From Amphiura filiformis (Eukaryota; Echinodermata; Ophiuroidea; Amphilepidida; Amphiuridae): DNA of 64,000 nucleotides. The stretch is taken from assembly GCF_039555335.1 (NCBI RefSeq), contig NC_092628.1:62636735-62700734 (forward strand), read 5' to 3'. The position numbers were made by a program, and so were the translations under genes. The notes beneath the pieces are model-generated. The model was not told the origin of the DNA. It was given only the letters and a program-made list of their open reading frames with translations, and made no database searches. This document shows, in pieces, positions 13,508 through 22,327 of the stretch. Numbering within the stretch: position 1 is the first letter of the stretch; each line of letters starts with the position of its first letter.

Positions 13508-14027
13508 AATATTGCTGATTTATGTTCAACTTGGGCTTATTTCAAAACTGGTCCGCTGTGCCGTTTATTGATATTAGAATAGCCAAACTTCGCTGAGCAT
13601 TATAGTTTATGTTCTTCTTTTGTAGAATGTGAAATCGTGGAAACGAAAGTAGGTATTGATACTGCTTGTAGACTGCCGAAATGAAGCACACTGACAACTC
13701 TCAACAGAGCTGCCCATGATCTCAGGGTTACTCACCAATGGTAGCACGAACCACAAAACCACATGTAGGGAAACCCGGAAGTGATTGTTTGTATGGGAGT
13801 TACGCAATCGTTTGTTTGTACCGGGGTCGATGTTCAGCGTTTCAGAAAACAAATATTTACTAACGAAAGTAGGAAAGGGCACAATTTTTTTATAAGGACA
13901 ATATGCGACAGAAAATAGATATTGTTCTCAATGATAAATAAAATAAACCACGTGACCGATTTGTTTGCGACAGAAAATAAATGTATTGATAACGAAATGA
14001 TATAAAACAGAGACCTCAGTCTGTTAA

Positions 14028-14684
14028 GGGATCTAAAATGAGCGTTTATTGCGTTTCGACAGTATTTTTGTGGGACATGAGAGCACCTCAGACCTATCGA
14101 ATTGCATTCTGAATACGAAGCATGTCTTTCTGATATCAAATAATTTTCATTTTTGAAAATCACAATATAATACAAATTTTATGACAAATTATAAAAATTT
14201 GATATTTTTCAAATTTTTGATATATAACAGTCCTCGAAGTAAATTATATAAATCTAATGACATATTCTTAAAGTGTATGTAGCAGGGAGGAAAAGCCGAC
14301 GGTCAATTGAAAATTTTGACCTTTCATATTGAAGATATGGATTTTTTTCTCAAAAAGACCTAATTTTTTTTGGTGTTTTGGGAAAAAAATCCATATCTTC
14401 AATACGAAAGGTCAAAATTTTCAATTGATTGTCGGTTTTTTATCCCACCTACATACACTTTAAGTATAAATCATCAGATTTATAAAGTTTACTTCAAGTA
14501 CTGTTAAATATCAAAATATCAATTTTAATGATTTGCCATAAAATGTGTATTAAATTGCGAATTTCAAAAATCAAAATTATTTGATATCAGAATGACATTC
14601 TTCGTATTCAGAATGCAATTCGATATGTCTGATGTGCTCTGATGTCCCACAATAAATACTGTCCAAACGTTCATACCCCAGCCC
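14028..14684. mobile_element. Palindromic MITE with TTAA target duplication, copy 1
   Basis: The 657-bp element is one long imperfect palindrome. Its ends read GGGATCTAAAATGAGCG and CGTTCATACCCCAGCCC and are flanked by TTAA on both sides (14024-14027 and 14685-14688). Its centre is the AAAAAGACCTAATTTTTTTT region near 14355-14380. TTAA duplication is typical of piggyBac-type (also Kolobok) transposition. No transposase is encoded. A second copy lies around the Polinton, and fragments lie at 38360-38540, 44285-44470 and 47575-47700. Confidence 0.85.
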
Positions 14685-14688
14685 TTAA

Positions 14689-15274
14689 CATCATAATAAA
14701 AAGTGTGATTCAATGCAAAGCAAAAACAGACAAAAAAATGTTCCACGAATGGATATTGAATAAAGAACAGAAAACACATTCAAATGAGGGCACTAAAAAT
14801 GGAATTTCAAACACTAAAAATGATTAATTCATTATTTCATTCTTCAGTCTCTTTTCATAGTTTGCACATAACATTTTCTTTCGTGACATTATTTTTTCAT
14901 TAATTTCTCAATTTTCTTTTGATATTAGAGAACTGTATGAAAATGTGGTTTTTTTATTCATAATCAGTCAATACATTTTAAAAACATTTAGCAAACAACC
15001 ATGATATTGGCATCATAAAATGGACCAAAAGTACAAATGAAGGCCCGATTTGTCCAAAGAAAGCAAAATAAAAAAGTATATCCTAAATTAATTACTAACC
15101 TAATCTACTGACGGAAACCCAACTTACTTAAATTTAAATAAAACACAGGCCTTTGCACATAAATATTTCACAATATTTGCAATTATAAACGAATTGTGGA
15201 AAACACAAATCAATTTACAAATCTAAAGCCCACAATCGGCGGCCGGCTGGAAGAAACGGGCGGGGCTATTTTTA
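14689..15274. other. AT-rich spacer, no gene seen
   Basis: Short ORFs only, with no domain, RNA gene or repeat recognised. The sequence lies between two MITEs. Confidence 0.5.
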
Positions 15275-15280
15275 CAGATA

Positions 15281-15520
15281 GGCGCCCACATGCCCGTACG
15301 GTGGGGGGGGGCAAATTTGGAAAGTAAACAAAAAGTCCCCCAATCAGAATTTGCGAGCGTAGCTAGCAAAAAAAATCAGTTTTTAATGCTTTTTTTGACA
15401 AAAAAGGTCCAAATTTTGGGAAGAAAGTCCACTTTCACAAAATCGCCCCCCTTGGAAAAAGTCCACTTTTCAAAATCAGCCCCCCCCCTCATGAAATTCT
15501 GCGTACGGGCCTGGGCGCCC
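15281..15520. mobile_element. Small inverted-repeat element with GGCGCCCA ends
   Basis: The left end GGCGCCCACATGCCCGTACGG is inverted at the right as CGTACGGGCCTGGGCGCC. Long G and C runs adjoin each end. The interior repeats AAAGTCC and TTTTGG words. No coding capacity and no clear target duplication. Confidence 0.5.
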
Positions 15521-15943
15521 ATATGAATAATGAAAACCAACACCAAGTGCAATTTCCTTCAAGTGTAGGCTTAAGGGCTGGGGTATGAACGTTTGGACAG
15601 TATTTATTTTGGGACATTAGAGCACATCAGACATATATCGAATTGCATTCTGAATGCGAAGAATGTCATTCTGATATCAAATAATTTTGATTTTTTGAAA
15701 TTCGCAATTTAATACAAATTTTATGGCAAATCATTAAAATTGATATTTTGATATTTAACAGTACTTGAAGTAAACTTTATAAATCTGATGATTTATACTT
15801 AAAGTGTATGTAGGTGGGATGAAAAGCCGACGATCAATTGAAAATTTTGACCTTTCGTATTGTAGATATGTATTTTTTTTTTTTTTTAAAAAAAATTAGG
15901 TCTTAGTAGTAAATACGCTTTCCAGGACATCTTCCGGGTCACG

Positions 15944-15956
15944 AGGTCAAAGGTCA
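15944..15956 (+). promoter_or_regulatory. DR1 nuclear-receptor-like site near the Polinton tip
   Basis: AGGTCAAAGGTCA is a perfect direct repeat of AGGTCA with a 1-bp spacer, the DR1 arrangement recognised by RXR, HNF4 and COUP-TF type receptors. More AGGTCA half-sites follow. The inverse copy is at 32320-32332. Use by the element is inference. Confidence 0.5.
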
Positions 15957-15967
15957 AGTGATGTCAA

Positions 15968-16114
15968 AGGTCAACCGGAAGTGCCGCCATTTTGAAAAGG
16001 TCAACCGGAAATACCGCCATTTTGAACAGGTTAACCGGAAATACCGCCATTTTGAAAGGTCAACCGGAAGTACCGCCATTTTGAAAGGTCAACCGGAAAT
16101 ACCGCCATTTTGAA
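15968..16114 (+). promoter_or_regulatory. Five tandem ETS/YY1-like composite sites in the left terminal repeat
   Basis: Five units of 29-30 bp carry CCGGAAGT or CCGGAAAT (ETS core GGAA) followed by CCGCCATTTTG (YY1 core, inverse CAAAATGGCGG). The mirror set lies at about 32162-32308. Such arrays are typical of promoters and enhancers in animal cells. The function is inferred from motif identity only. Confidence 0.5.
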
Positions 16115-16290
16115 TCGCCGTTAATATTTAGGGACGTTAATATTTAGGGGCGTTAATATTTAGGAACGTTTGACAAACAAGAAAAAACGAGATACACGAG
16201 AATGGTTTCTTATTCTTTCACCTTTATTAAGAACATTTAAGAATAATACTAATAATTAATCTATCTTTATTCTTTATTAAAATCTAATAA

Positions 16291-16830
16291 CTACTTTTTA
16301 CGGCTCGACTCCATAAAGGGTCGAGCGATCTGGTTTACTAAATACTCTAAATCCGTCACTTCGAAATCAGCGTCGTACTTTTCGTTGATAAATTCATTGA
16401 CCAGTATATCGTTGATCTCGGGGTCTTTGTAAAACATTCGAGCAATTTCTCGGGTATCGTAACCGCGACAGCGGTGATAAAGGTAAAAGAGGCAAAATTG
16501 TCCGCAGACGGTACTGTAATCACTTTGAAGCATTTTGGTATTATGCTCGTAATTCTCCACGTTACGTTTCAGAAAAGTCTCAAATTCAAAAGCTAGATGA
16601 TTGGGAGCGTTTCCGTAAGAGTCGAAAAAATCGGCGTAACGTTCGTTTTCGAAGTAAAAAACGACCCAATGTTTCCCGGGTTCCTTACTGGTATCCGTGT
16701 TAACGATGTACGCTCGTGGAAAGGGTTTTTCGATCTTGATATGAAGTTTATCCCGCGGTAAAACATTTCCGAATATGTCACGTACGATAGGATCGGATTT
16801 GACGCATCGAAGCAAATCTACCGTATCCAT
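16291..16830 (-). CDS. Polinton adenain-like cysteine protease (PRO)
   Basis: A 179-residue protein from the methionine at 16830, two bases from the end of the capsid gene; a longer reading frame overlaps the capsid gene and is unlikely to be used. The Ulp1/adenain triad is visible: His54 in GKHWVVFY, Asp70 in FFDSYG, Cys109 in TVCGQFC. Gln102 sits seven residues before the cysteine, as in adenovirus protease. The family cuts capsid precursors during virion maturation. The last ~94 codons lie inside the terminal inverted repeat, so this part also exists at the other end of the element. Confidence 0.9.
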   Translation of the reverse strand: MDTVDLLRCVKSDPIVRDIFGNVLPRDKLHIKIEKPFPRAYIVNTDTSKEPGKHWVVFYFENERYADFFDSYGNAPNHLAFEFETFLKRNVENYEHNTKMLQSDYSTVCGQFCLFYLYHRCRGYDTREIARMFYKDPEINDILVNEFINEKYDADFEVTDLEYLVNQIARPFMESSRKK

Positions 16831-16831
16831 C

Positions 16832-18016
16832 TTAATGATCGTAATCGATGACGATGCTGCGAGATTTGGTAATTTCCAGCATGGAATCCCACTCGGCGTA
16901 GACGACCAGATTGACCGTGTTAGGAAGGGGTACTTGGAACTGCAATTCGAGACGAACCGATCCGTTGCGTAACAGATTGAGGTGAGCGTCGTCAGACGCA
17001 TCCGGCGATAGATCAAAGGCGAACAGTGTGTATCCTCCGGCGTAATCTTCCCTGGCTATCTGTACGCCTCGGTCCTTGTGCAGGTTGCTTGTGCCTTGAA
17101 ACAACGTCTGATAAGCCATTATATGTCCTTGATGGGTAGGTTGAGCGTCGGCTTCTTCGAAACGAGGTCTGAGGGGTTTCCACGGAATGGTTTCTCCGTT
17201 GCAGTGTAGAGCGAGGTAGTTTAAGTTGAAATGTTTGAAGAAATACGGATTCTTGGCGTACGCTCCATTGTAGGCGGTATTATCTACGAGTCCAAAGATG
17301 ATGCGCCTGGGTATCTGTCCAGTAAACAAGCTTTCTCGAACGAAAGAGAGATTACCTTGCGGGATCGAGAAACTCTTGACGTCTACGCGACGAATAGGGT
17401 ACTTGGCGGTTACTCCGCCTCCCAATAGAAACTTTTCCTGACAGAAAATGTCCGAATGAATCATTCCGACCATATCCACCACGCGACTATTGTGGGTAAA
17501 CTGAGCACGTTTCTTCAGTCCGACGTTAGCTTCATCGTCTATTAGCGCGGGGTCGCAGATATCCATTTTGTAAGGGGTATCTTTGTAGAAGAGCGACGAT
17601 GTCAAGTGCGATCTCGTAGCGTCCGATCCGTAAGTGAGCAGAGTTTCTATCATGGCGCGATAGGCGTAAGTGTTGGAAGCGACGCTGACCATTCTATCGT
17701 TCAAGTGGACGTCCACCTGATTGAACATCGAATGTAAAAACAGGTTCGTAGGTCCGACCGGGGCGTCTTGCGGTATATCGGCTCCATCGGGTAACGTGAT
17801 TTTTGCCCTGATGTACAGTTGAGTTTGCGACAGATCCAAGTAACCATCCGGAGATCCTGGTACCGTAAATTCCAACGGTCCATCTGACGTCACGGCGTTC
17901 AACGGTTTATATTCGAGAAATTGACTGCTTAGTATATCGGTCTGAGTCGGTGGAACGCTGAATAGATCCGTTTCCGTTTTAGAACAGGGGCAGGAGTGGT
18001 TACTGACGAGAGACAT
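16832..18016 (-). CDS. Polinton major capsid protein candidate (double jelly-roll type)
   Basis: A 394-residue protein between the protease and the basic core-like protein. It contains FLEYKPLNAVTSDGPLEF and DGYLDLSQTQLYIRAKI near the N-terminus and ends in VNLVVYAEWDSMLEI, a pattern shared by a large set of Polinton-encoded capsid proteins of animals. The length and alternating beta-strand character fit a double jelly-roll hexon-like protein. The assignment rests on family pattern and gene order; a structure prediction would decide. It is next to the penton-like gene, as usual in the family. Confidence 0.75.
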   Translation of the reverse strand: MSLVSNHSCPCSKTETDLFSVPPTQTDILSSQFLEYKPLNAVTSDGPLEFTVPGSPDGYLDLSQTQLYIRAKITLPDGADIPQDAPVGPTNLFLHSMFNQVDVHLNDRMVSVASNTYAYRAMIETLLTYGSDATRSHLTSSLFYKDTPYKMDICDPALIDDEANVGLKKRAQFTHNSRVVDMVGMIHSDIFCQEKFLLGGGVTAKYPIRRVDVKSFSIPQGNLSFVRESLFTGQIPRRIIFGLVDNTAYNGAYAKNPYFFKHFNLNYLALHCNGETIPWKPLRPRFEEADAQPTHQGHIMAYQTLFQGTSNLHKDRGVQIAREDYAGGYTLFAFDLSPDASDDAHLNLLRNGSVRLELQFQVPLPNTVNLVVYAEWDSMLEITKSRSIVIDYDH

Positions 18017-18033
18017 TTTGGCGTAACGTAGAC

Positions 18034-18459
18034 TTAACGGTCGAAGATATCCAGAGGTCTTTTCGCTCGCTTAGCTCGCGATGAAATGACCGATTTTCCG
18101 GTAGTCTTTCGCTTTATACCTTTTCGAGCGGGTTGTTTAGACGATCGACGCTGATTCCTCTTCTTCTTAACGGTCGTTTTCTTGGATGAAAGAACGTTTC
18201 GTACCGATTCCAGACCACGTTGTCGAGCGGCGGTTCTTAGATTTTGACCGCTCAATACGTCTTGACCCACGTTGATTCCCGTTCTTAGGGCTTCTTTACC
18301 CAACTTTTGAGCGCCACGTTTGAGTAAAGGAACGGCCGCTCTGAACATTCCTGAGAGAATACTTCCTAACCCGTACCCCCTTTGCATTCGGGATCCCCTA
18401 AAAACGGGGAAATCTCCGCGACCCGTCTGGACGTAACCTCCTTGTTGTCTGCCAACCAT
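18034..18459 (-). CDS. Polinton basic core-like protein
   Basis: A 141-residue, strongly basic protein. A hydrophobic segment around residues 30-50 (GLGSILSGMFRAAVPLLKRG) and the following GKEALRTGINVGQDVLSG block are typical of a small Polinton virion protein that resembles adenovirus pVI/pX precursors. The C-terminal half is an Arg/Lys-rich tail with several KKKR and KRAKR clusters, suited to DNA binding or nuclear import. A likely role is packaging DNA in the virion or disrupting membranes. A GATATAAACG TATA-like box lies just upstream. Confidence 0.65.
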   Translation of the reverse strand: MVGRQQGGYVQTGRGDFPVFRGSRMQRGYGLGSILSGMFRAAVPLLKRGAQKLGKEALRTGINVGQDVLSGQNLRTAARQRGLESVRNVLSSKKTTVKKKRNQRRSSKQPARKGIKRKTTGKSVISSRAKRAKRPLDIFDR

Positions 18460-18470
18460 GATGATAATGA

Positions 18471-18480
18471 CGTTTATATC
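18471..18480 (-). promoter_or_regulatory. TATA-like box before the basic core-like gene
   Basis: GATATAAACG on the minus strand, only about 12 bases upstream of the start at 18459. The close spacing would leave almost no 5' leader, so this call is weaker than the others. Confidence 0.35.
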
Positions 18481-18488
18481 GTAACGTT

Positions 18489-19262
18489 TTACCTTTTAAA
18501 GAATCCCGTTTTGACGGCTCTGAAACAGAGTTTGACGATGATCTTGCCGCGCTGAAATAGAATCTTCTCGCCCGTGTCTTGTCTGACGCTCATGGTGATG
18601 GTATCGAAACGTTTCATCTTTACCTTGACGAAATGCGGGGATTGGTAAGTACGCGTAACGACTTCCACTCCGTCGCGTTTATCGATGTGAACGTAACGTA
18701 AGAGGGGCACGAACGCGTCCCCTACGATCTGATCTTCGACGATATCGGTGTAGAGGTACAGAGAGTACAGCCCTCCGTTTAGATCCATGGGTAAATCCGC
18801 CTCGGTAGTTTCGTCGATCAGGGTGTTTCTATCCGTAAATCCGAGAATGGACAAGAGCTGCCGATGTAATTCGATAAAGGCGTTGTTTTGAAGTCTCACT
18901 TTGACCTTTTGAGTGTTTTTATTCAAGGTTATTTTCACGTTCTCTTTTCCGAGATCGTCCATGAGCTCGTGTATGGTCAGGGATAACTCTTCCAGGTTTT
19001 GGTAATAACCCTGTGGGATGGTAAACATTTTGAGGTTACTTCCCGTCCCATCTCCGCTGTAGAGTACGTTGTTGAAAGGTTCTACGATATTGTAGAACGA
19101 GTGAGGGAATGAAATTTCGGTCAGAGCGACTTCCCAATCACCGGACAGGTCGATAGGCTTGAATAACTTGGTGGTGAAATCGTTCAGAGTATTGTCGGGG
19201 TAATAATCGAATGAACTGTTGCTGGGTAGCGTAACGTAAAATTCTCCTGCGTCGACCGCCAT
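18489..19262 (-). CDS. Polinton penton-like minor capsid protein (single jelly-roll type)
   Basis: A 257-residue protein. I take the methionine at 19262 (MAVDAGEFYVTLPSNSS) because the family begins just before FYVTLPSNSS; the 27 extra upstream codons look like leader sequence. Diagnostic stretches are YYPDNTLNDFTTKL, WEVALTEISFPHSFYN, and a C-terminal IDKRDGVEV...GKIIVKLCFRAV run of beta strands. In Polintons this protein is thought to form the vertex pentamer beside the major capsid protein. Its neighbours are the core-like protein and the integrase. Confidence 0.75.
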   Translation of the reverse strand: MAVDAGEFYVTLPSNSSFDYYPDNTLNDFTTKLFKPIDLSGDWEVALTEISFPHSFYNIVEPFNNVLYSGDGTGSNLKMFTIPQGYYQNLEELSLTIHELMDDLGKENVKITLNKNTQKVKVRLQNNAFIELHRQLLSILGFTDRNTLIDETTEADLPMDLNGGLYSLYLYTDIVEDQIVGDAFVPLLRYVHIDKRDGVEVVTRTYQSPHFVKVKMKRFDTITMSVRQDTGEKILFQRGKIIVKLCFRAVKTGFFKR

Positions 19263-19312
19263 GATCGGATGTCGAACTACGAGTGATGATTGGAGGCAGT
19301 TACGCGTGAATA

Positions 19313-20405
19313 TTATACTGAATCTTCCAGATTCACGACCCAACTGTTAAACTTGTCGGGCCAACCTAACCATTTGACGAAATATTCGGTAACGCCTTGC
19401 CGTTTTCTCTTTCGTATGACTTTCTCCACTTTAAACAGACCGTCTTTGTCCTTGGTGACTTTTTGAATCTCCCGGCCGTAGAAAGTGCCTTCGATTTCTT
19501 CGTCGTTGAAATCTTTCAACACGTACACTGGTATTCGTCTATCGATCCTTTTCGCCACCACGAACAGTTCCTCGGACCATTGAGGTAGATACCCTTTTCT
19601 GAAAGGAAGTTTTTCGACGGAGATGCGGACCAGATCGCCGGACTCGAGGAGATTCTGTTTTTTCGATTTTCTCGAACGTTTATATTTTCCGTACAAAGTC
19701 TTCCATACGGTGCTTTCGTTGTCTTTGTTAACGCTGGCGGGACTTTGTTTGATGGAGCGATGGTAGCTGGCGTTGTAACCGTGGACCGCGTCTCGCAAGA
19801 TGCGATGATACTCGGAACTATTCGTTCTCGTAAAGTACCTGAAAATGCGATCTTTTAAAGTTCGATTAAACCTTTCCACGATAGCCGCTTTGGTATCGGG
19901 GTTCTGAGTGGTAAAGAAATGGATATTTTTATCTTTCAAGAGTTTTTGCACGTCTTTATTTAGAAACTCTTTCCCTTTATCGCTCTGTAACTGGGTAGGT
20001 TGTCTTCCTTCTTCGAAAATATTTTTCAACGCCGAGGCGACGGTAGGTCCTTTCTTGTCCTTCAAGGGTCGCGCCCAAGCAAATTTCGAAAACACGTCGA
20101 TGCAGGTGAGGACGAATTTGTAGCCTCGATTATATCTGGCCAATTTCTGAAATTCTACGAGATCGATCTACCACGTTTGGTCGATACCGTCCGAGAAATA
20201 AATATTTCTGGGAAATCGCCTCCTACTCGGTTTATGCAGAGTGTACGCGTCTTGGGTAAGGAGCCAATTCTCGATATCGCGTCTAGTCAGTCGAAACTCG
20301 TCTTCTCGTTTAACCTTTCTATACAATCTTTCTATACCCCGAGACTACCCGGACCCGATACGTCGTAATATAAACTCTTCAAGTAATCGTCCACGTCCCT
20401 ATCCA
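19313..20405 (-). CDS. Polinton retroviral-type DDE integrase with C-terminal chromodomain (region)
   Basis: The 276-residue core frame at 19313-20143 shows the D,D35E triad at Asp16 (CIDVFSK), Asp55 (QSDKGKEF) and Glu90 (VERFNRTLK). An SH3-like basic segment follows, then a chromodomain at about residues 235-276 with FKVEKVIRKR and EYFVKWLGWP. The N-terminal part lies at 20144-20405, and the region looks interrupted about twice. The enzyme joins the element's ends to host DNA; the chromodomain may steer it to methylated histones. The 6-bp duplication at the element's ends fits this enzyme class. Confidence 0.88.
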
Positions 20406-20507
20406 TGGTTAGTCCAGAGACGATGTGACGAATAAAGAGAAAACAACGACATTTTATTCATTTTTGTTACGTTTAAAAACTTTTATTTTGCCCTATTTTG
20501 CGAAAGA

Positions 20508-21305
20508 TTAATAAATCTCCCACATGTTTCTATTCAGGGAGGATTTACGACGCTTCCGGGTTCTCGCGCTGCGTCTTCGTTTAGGTGTAACGCTCGATAT
20601 CCCTTCGGAATCGTCAGATTTTCCTCCCGGTTCTTTATTTTTACGATCTCGTAAAGCGTTACGTCTAGCCGTATTAGTGATGAGAGACTCCGGAGTGTTG
20701 TTGCGAGCTAACGCTTCGTTAAACAATTCCCAGCCAAACGGTTTCTTGTATCCTTTTCGATTTCTCAACGCGTCGTGGACAAGATCTACCATATTGGACC
20801 CTTGTACTTGTGTACCGGACACGATGATTTCTCCTTCGGGGGACCAATCTAGGATGCCTTTCGATCTATTACGTTTTAGATTCTTCAAGAACGCCTTGGC
20901 TTTGGCTTCGAAAGAGGCTGGTAAAGTTTCCAATAATTCCGATTCTACCGCGTCGTCAACTTGTTGCGGGGAAGCGACTGGTTCGATTTTAGCAGCCTCC
21001 GTTTCAGCGTCGTCGATACTTTCCACTGGCGTTTCAGAATGATTTAGTTTGCGATCCTCGCGTTTCAACAAAATGTTCAACGGTTCCTTTCTGTTACGTT
21101 TATCCTTCTTCAGATATCGTTGGAGAGTTTGATGGTACAGTTGCATCATGTCGTGCAACGAAAGATCCGTACGGTCCAGAACGCGTTTCGTATCGTTTTC
21201 AGTTCCACCCGTCGCGTCGTTAGTTCTAGCCCGATCGGCGACCATGGTGTTTATCCGGTCCAATTCGCGAGGGTCGATGAGGATCATCTTTTTAGCGTGT
21301 TTCAT
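20508..21305 (-). CDS. Conserved Polinton protein of unknown function, 265 aa
   Basis: The recognisable core is at about residues 133-215: KAKAFLKNLKRN, then ILDWSPEGEIIVSGTQVQGSNMVDLVHDALR, GWELFNEALARNN and LITNTARRNALR. This block recurs beside the ATPase and integrase genes in many animal Polintons. The C-terminus is highly basic (PKRRRSARTRKRRKSS), like a nuclear localisation or nucleic-acid-binding tail. Its start overlaps the stop of the upstream 111-residue gene by 4 bases, which suggests co-transcription. No enzymatic motif is seen. Confidence 0.7.
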   Translation of the reverse strand: MKHAKKMILIDPRELDRINTMVADRARTNDATGGTENDTKRVLDRTDLSLHDMMQLYHQTLQRYLKKDKRNRKEPLNILLKREDRKLNHSETPVESIDDAETEAAKIEPVASPQQVDDAVESELLETLPASFEAKAKAFLKNLKRNRSKGILDWSPEGEIIVSGTQVQGSNMVDLVHDALRNRKGYKKPFGWELFNEALARNNTPESLITNTARRNALRDRKNKEPGGKSDDSEGISSVTPKRRRSARTRKRRKSSLNRNMWEIY

Positions 21306-21637
21306 TTTCTTTTCTTGAGCAATAGACTTACGATAGTGCCTAGGACGGGCGCTAGAAGAGCTCCGACTAATCCACCCTTCTGGTTAAGAATGGCTCTCTT
21401 TCGTTTGCGCGCCACCTTTTTATTACTTAAGGATCGTAAACGTTGTTTGTGAATCGAAAGTTTCTTCTTCTGTTTAACGTTTAGTCGAACGTGTCCCTTG
21501 AGTACGTTGAGCGCGCATTCGCACAACGAATCTACCAGACTATTGTCGGCGTGATGTATGATGGCTTTTCTCTGACGAGGATTACACTTGACCAAATATC
21601 GGAGAGCGTCGGCGTTCTGCTTCAGTCTCTTTGACAT
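21302..21637 (-). CDS. Small basic Polinton protein with hydrophobic C-terminus, 111 aa
   Basis: The N-terminal half has the conserved KRLKQNADALRYLVKC and HADNSLVDSLCECALNVLKG blocks, then a lysine-rich stretch (QKKKLSIHKQRLRSLSNKKV). The C-terminus is a glycine-rich hydrophobic segment (GGLVGALLAPVLGTIVSLLL) ending in KKRK. The same architecture is common in animal Polintons next to the ATPase gene. The tail could insert in a membrane, so a role in virion or entry structure is possible but unproven. A GTATAAATG box lies about 40 bases upstream of the start. Confidence 0.65.
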   Translation of the reverse strand: MSKRLKQNADALRYLVKCNPRQRKAIIHHADNSLVDSLCECALNVLKGHVRLNVKQKKKLSIHKQRLRSLSNKKVARKRKRAILNQKGGLVGALLAPVLGTIVSLLLKKRK

Positions 21638-21675
21638 GTTTGTAGAGGAATGAACGTGATCGATACGCGCGACGA

Positions 21676-21684
21676 CATTTATAC
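21676..21684 (-). promoter_or_regulatory. TATA box of the 111-aa Polinton gene
   Basis: GTATAAATG on the minus strand, about 40 bases upstream of the start at 21637, overlapping the end of the ATPase gene. Confidence 0.45.
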
Positions 21685-22320
21685 TCTCGGCACGTAGACG
21701 GTTTGTCGCAACCCGTCGAAGATATCGGTGCGTAATCTCAAATCTTCGGGGGTCGTTGGTTTCAGATCCACCAGTAAGTATCCATATCGGTGTTGGGTAG
21801 CGTCCACGAAGCTCTCTTGCACGAACTTGACGCGTCCGGGAAAGATCTGTTTGGCTAGATGCACAATCTGAGAGTTATCTCTCGGATTTTTGAAGAGAAT
21901 CATGTAGTGAGCGTTCAACGATATGGTGCGAAATTGTTTGGACGCCAAAAAGAGATTCTGCACGATGAAAATGACGGACATGTTACGATGATGAGACCCT
22001 TTCGTAAACATGTTCATCACCCTGGTATCTCCGGATAATTCCGCCATGAGATCGTCGATGACGACGAGGTTTCGTTTCGAAGGATCGATCAGAGATTCCA
22101 TATCCTGAGGAAATCCTTCTATAAAACGTATATTATCCATGGATTCACGCATCTCATCGTACGCTGCCTGGTATTCCCCGTACAACCAAATAATCTTGTC
22201 GGGAGGACCGTCTACAACCATATCCCCATCAGATATCATCCGTTTGACGAATTGAGTTTTGCCCGAACCCGTAGGTCCCGAAACAATGGCAGTGTACGGA
22301 TGAATGAGTCTAGCATCCAT
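21679..22320 (-). CDS. Polinton FtsK/HerA-type genome-packaging ATPase
   Basis: A 213-residue protein. Walker A is GPTGSGKT at residues 15-22; Walker B is VVIDD at 86-90, followed by LMAELSGD. A sensor-like VQN lies within IFIVQNLFL. Length and order match the A32-like packaging ATPases of Polintons and adintoviruses, which pump DNA into the capsid. It starts 7 bases after the stop of the PC4-like membrane protein gene, so the genes are tightly packed. Confidence 0.9.
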   Translation of the reverse strand: MDARLIHPYTAIVSGPTGSGKTQFVKRMISDGDMVVDGPPDKIIWLYGEYQAAYDEMRESMDNIRFIEGFPQDMESLIDPSKRNLVVIDDLMAELSGDTRVMNMFTKGSHHRNMSVIFIVQNLFLASKQFRTISLNAHYMILFKNPRDNSQIVHLAKQIFPGRVKFVQESFVDATQHRYGYLLVDLKPTTPEDLRLRTDIFDGLRQTVYVPRV

Positions 22321-22327
22321 GGTGATT

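Larger units (their letters stand above)
15905..16573 (+). repeat. Polinton left terminal inverted repeat
   Basis: Matches 31702-32371 in inverse orientation. From the tip inwards it holds a nuclear-receptor-like DR1, five ETS/YY1-like composite repeats, three copies of a ~17-bp CGTTAATATTTAGG unit, an AT-rich stretch, and the 3' part of the protease gene. Confidence 0.92.

Noticed and set aside
13607-14175. Minus-strand ORFs just upstream of the oxidoreductase gene
   Set aside because: No domain, no consistent splice sites, and the outer one extends into the TTAA MITE; more likely the promoter and 5' flank.
16831-17016. A longer protease start overlapping the capsid gene (241-aa version)
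   Set aside because: The extra 62 residues are antisense-free shadow of the capsid gene in another frame and lack family similarity; the methionine at 16830 gives the normal protease length.
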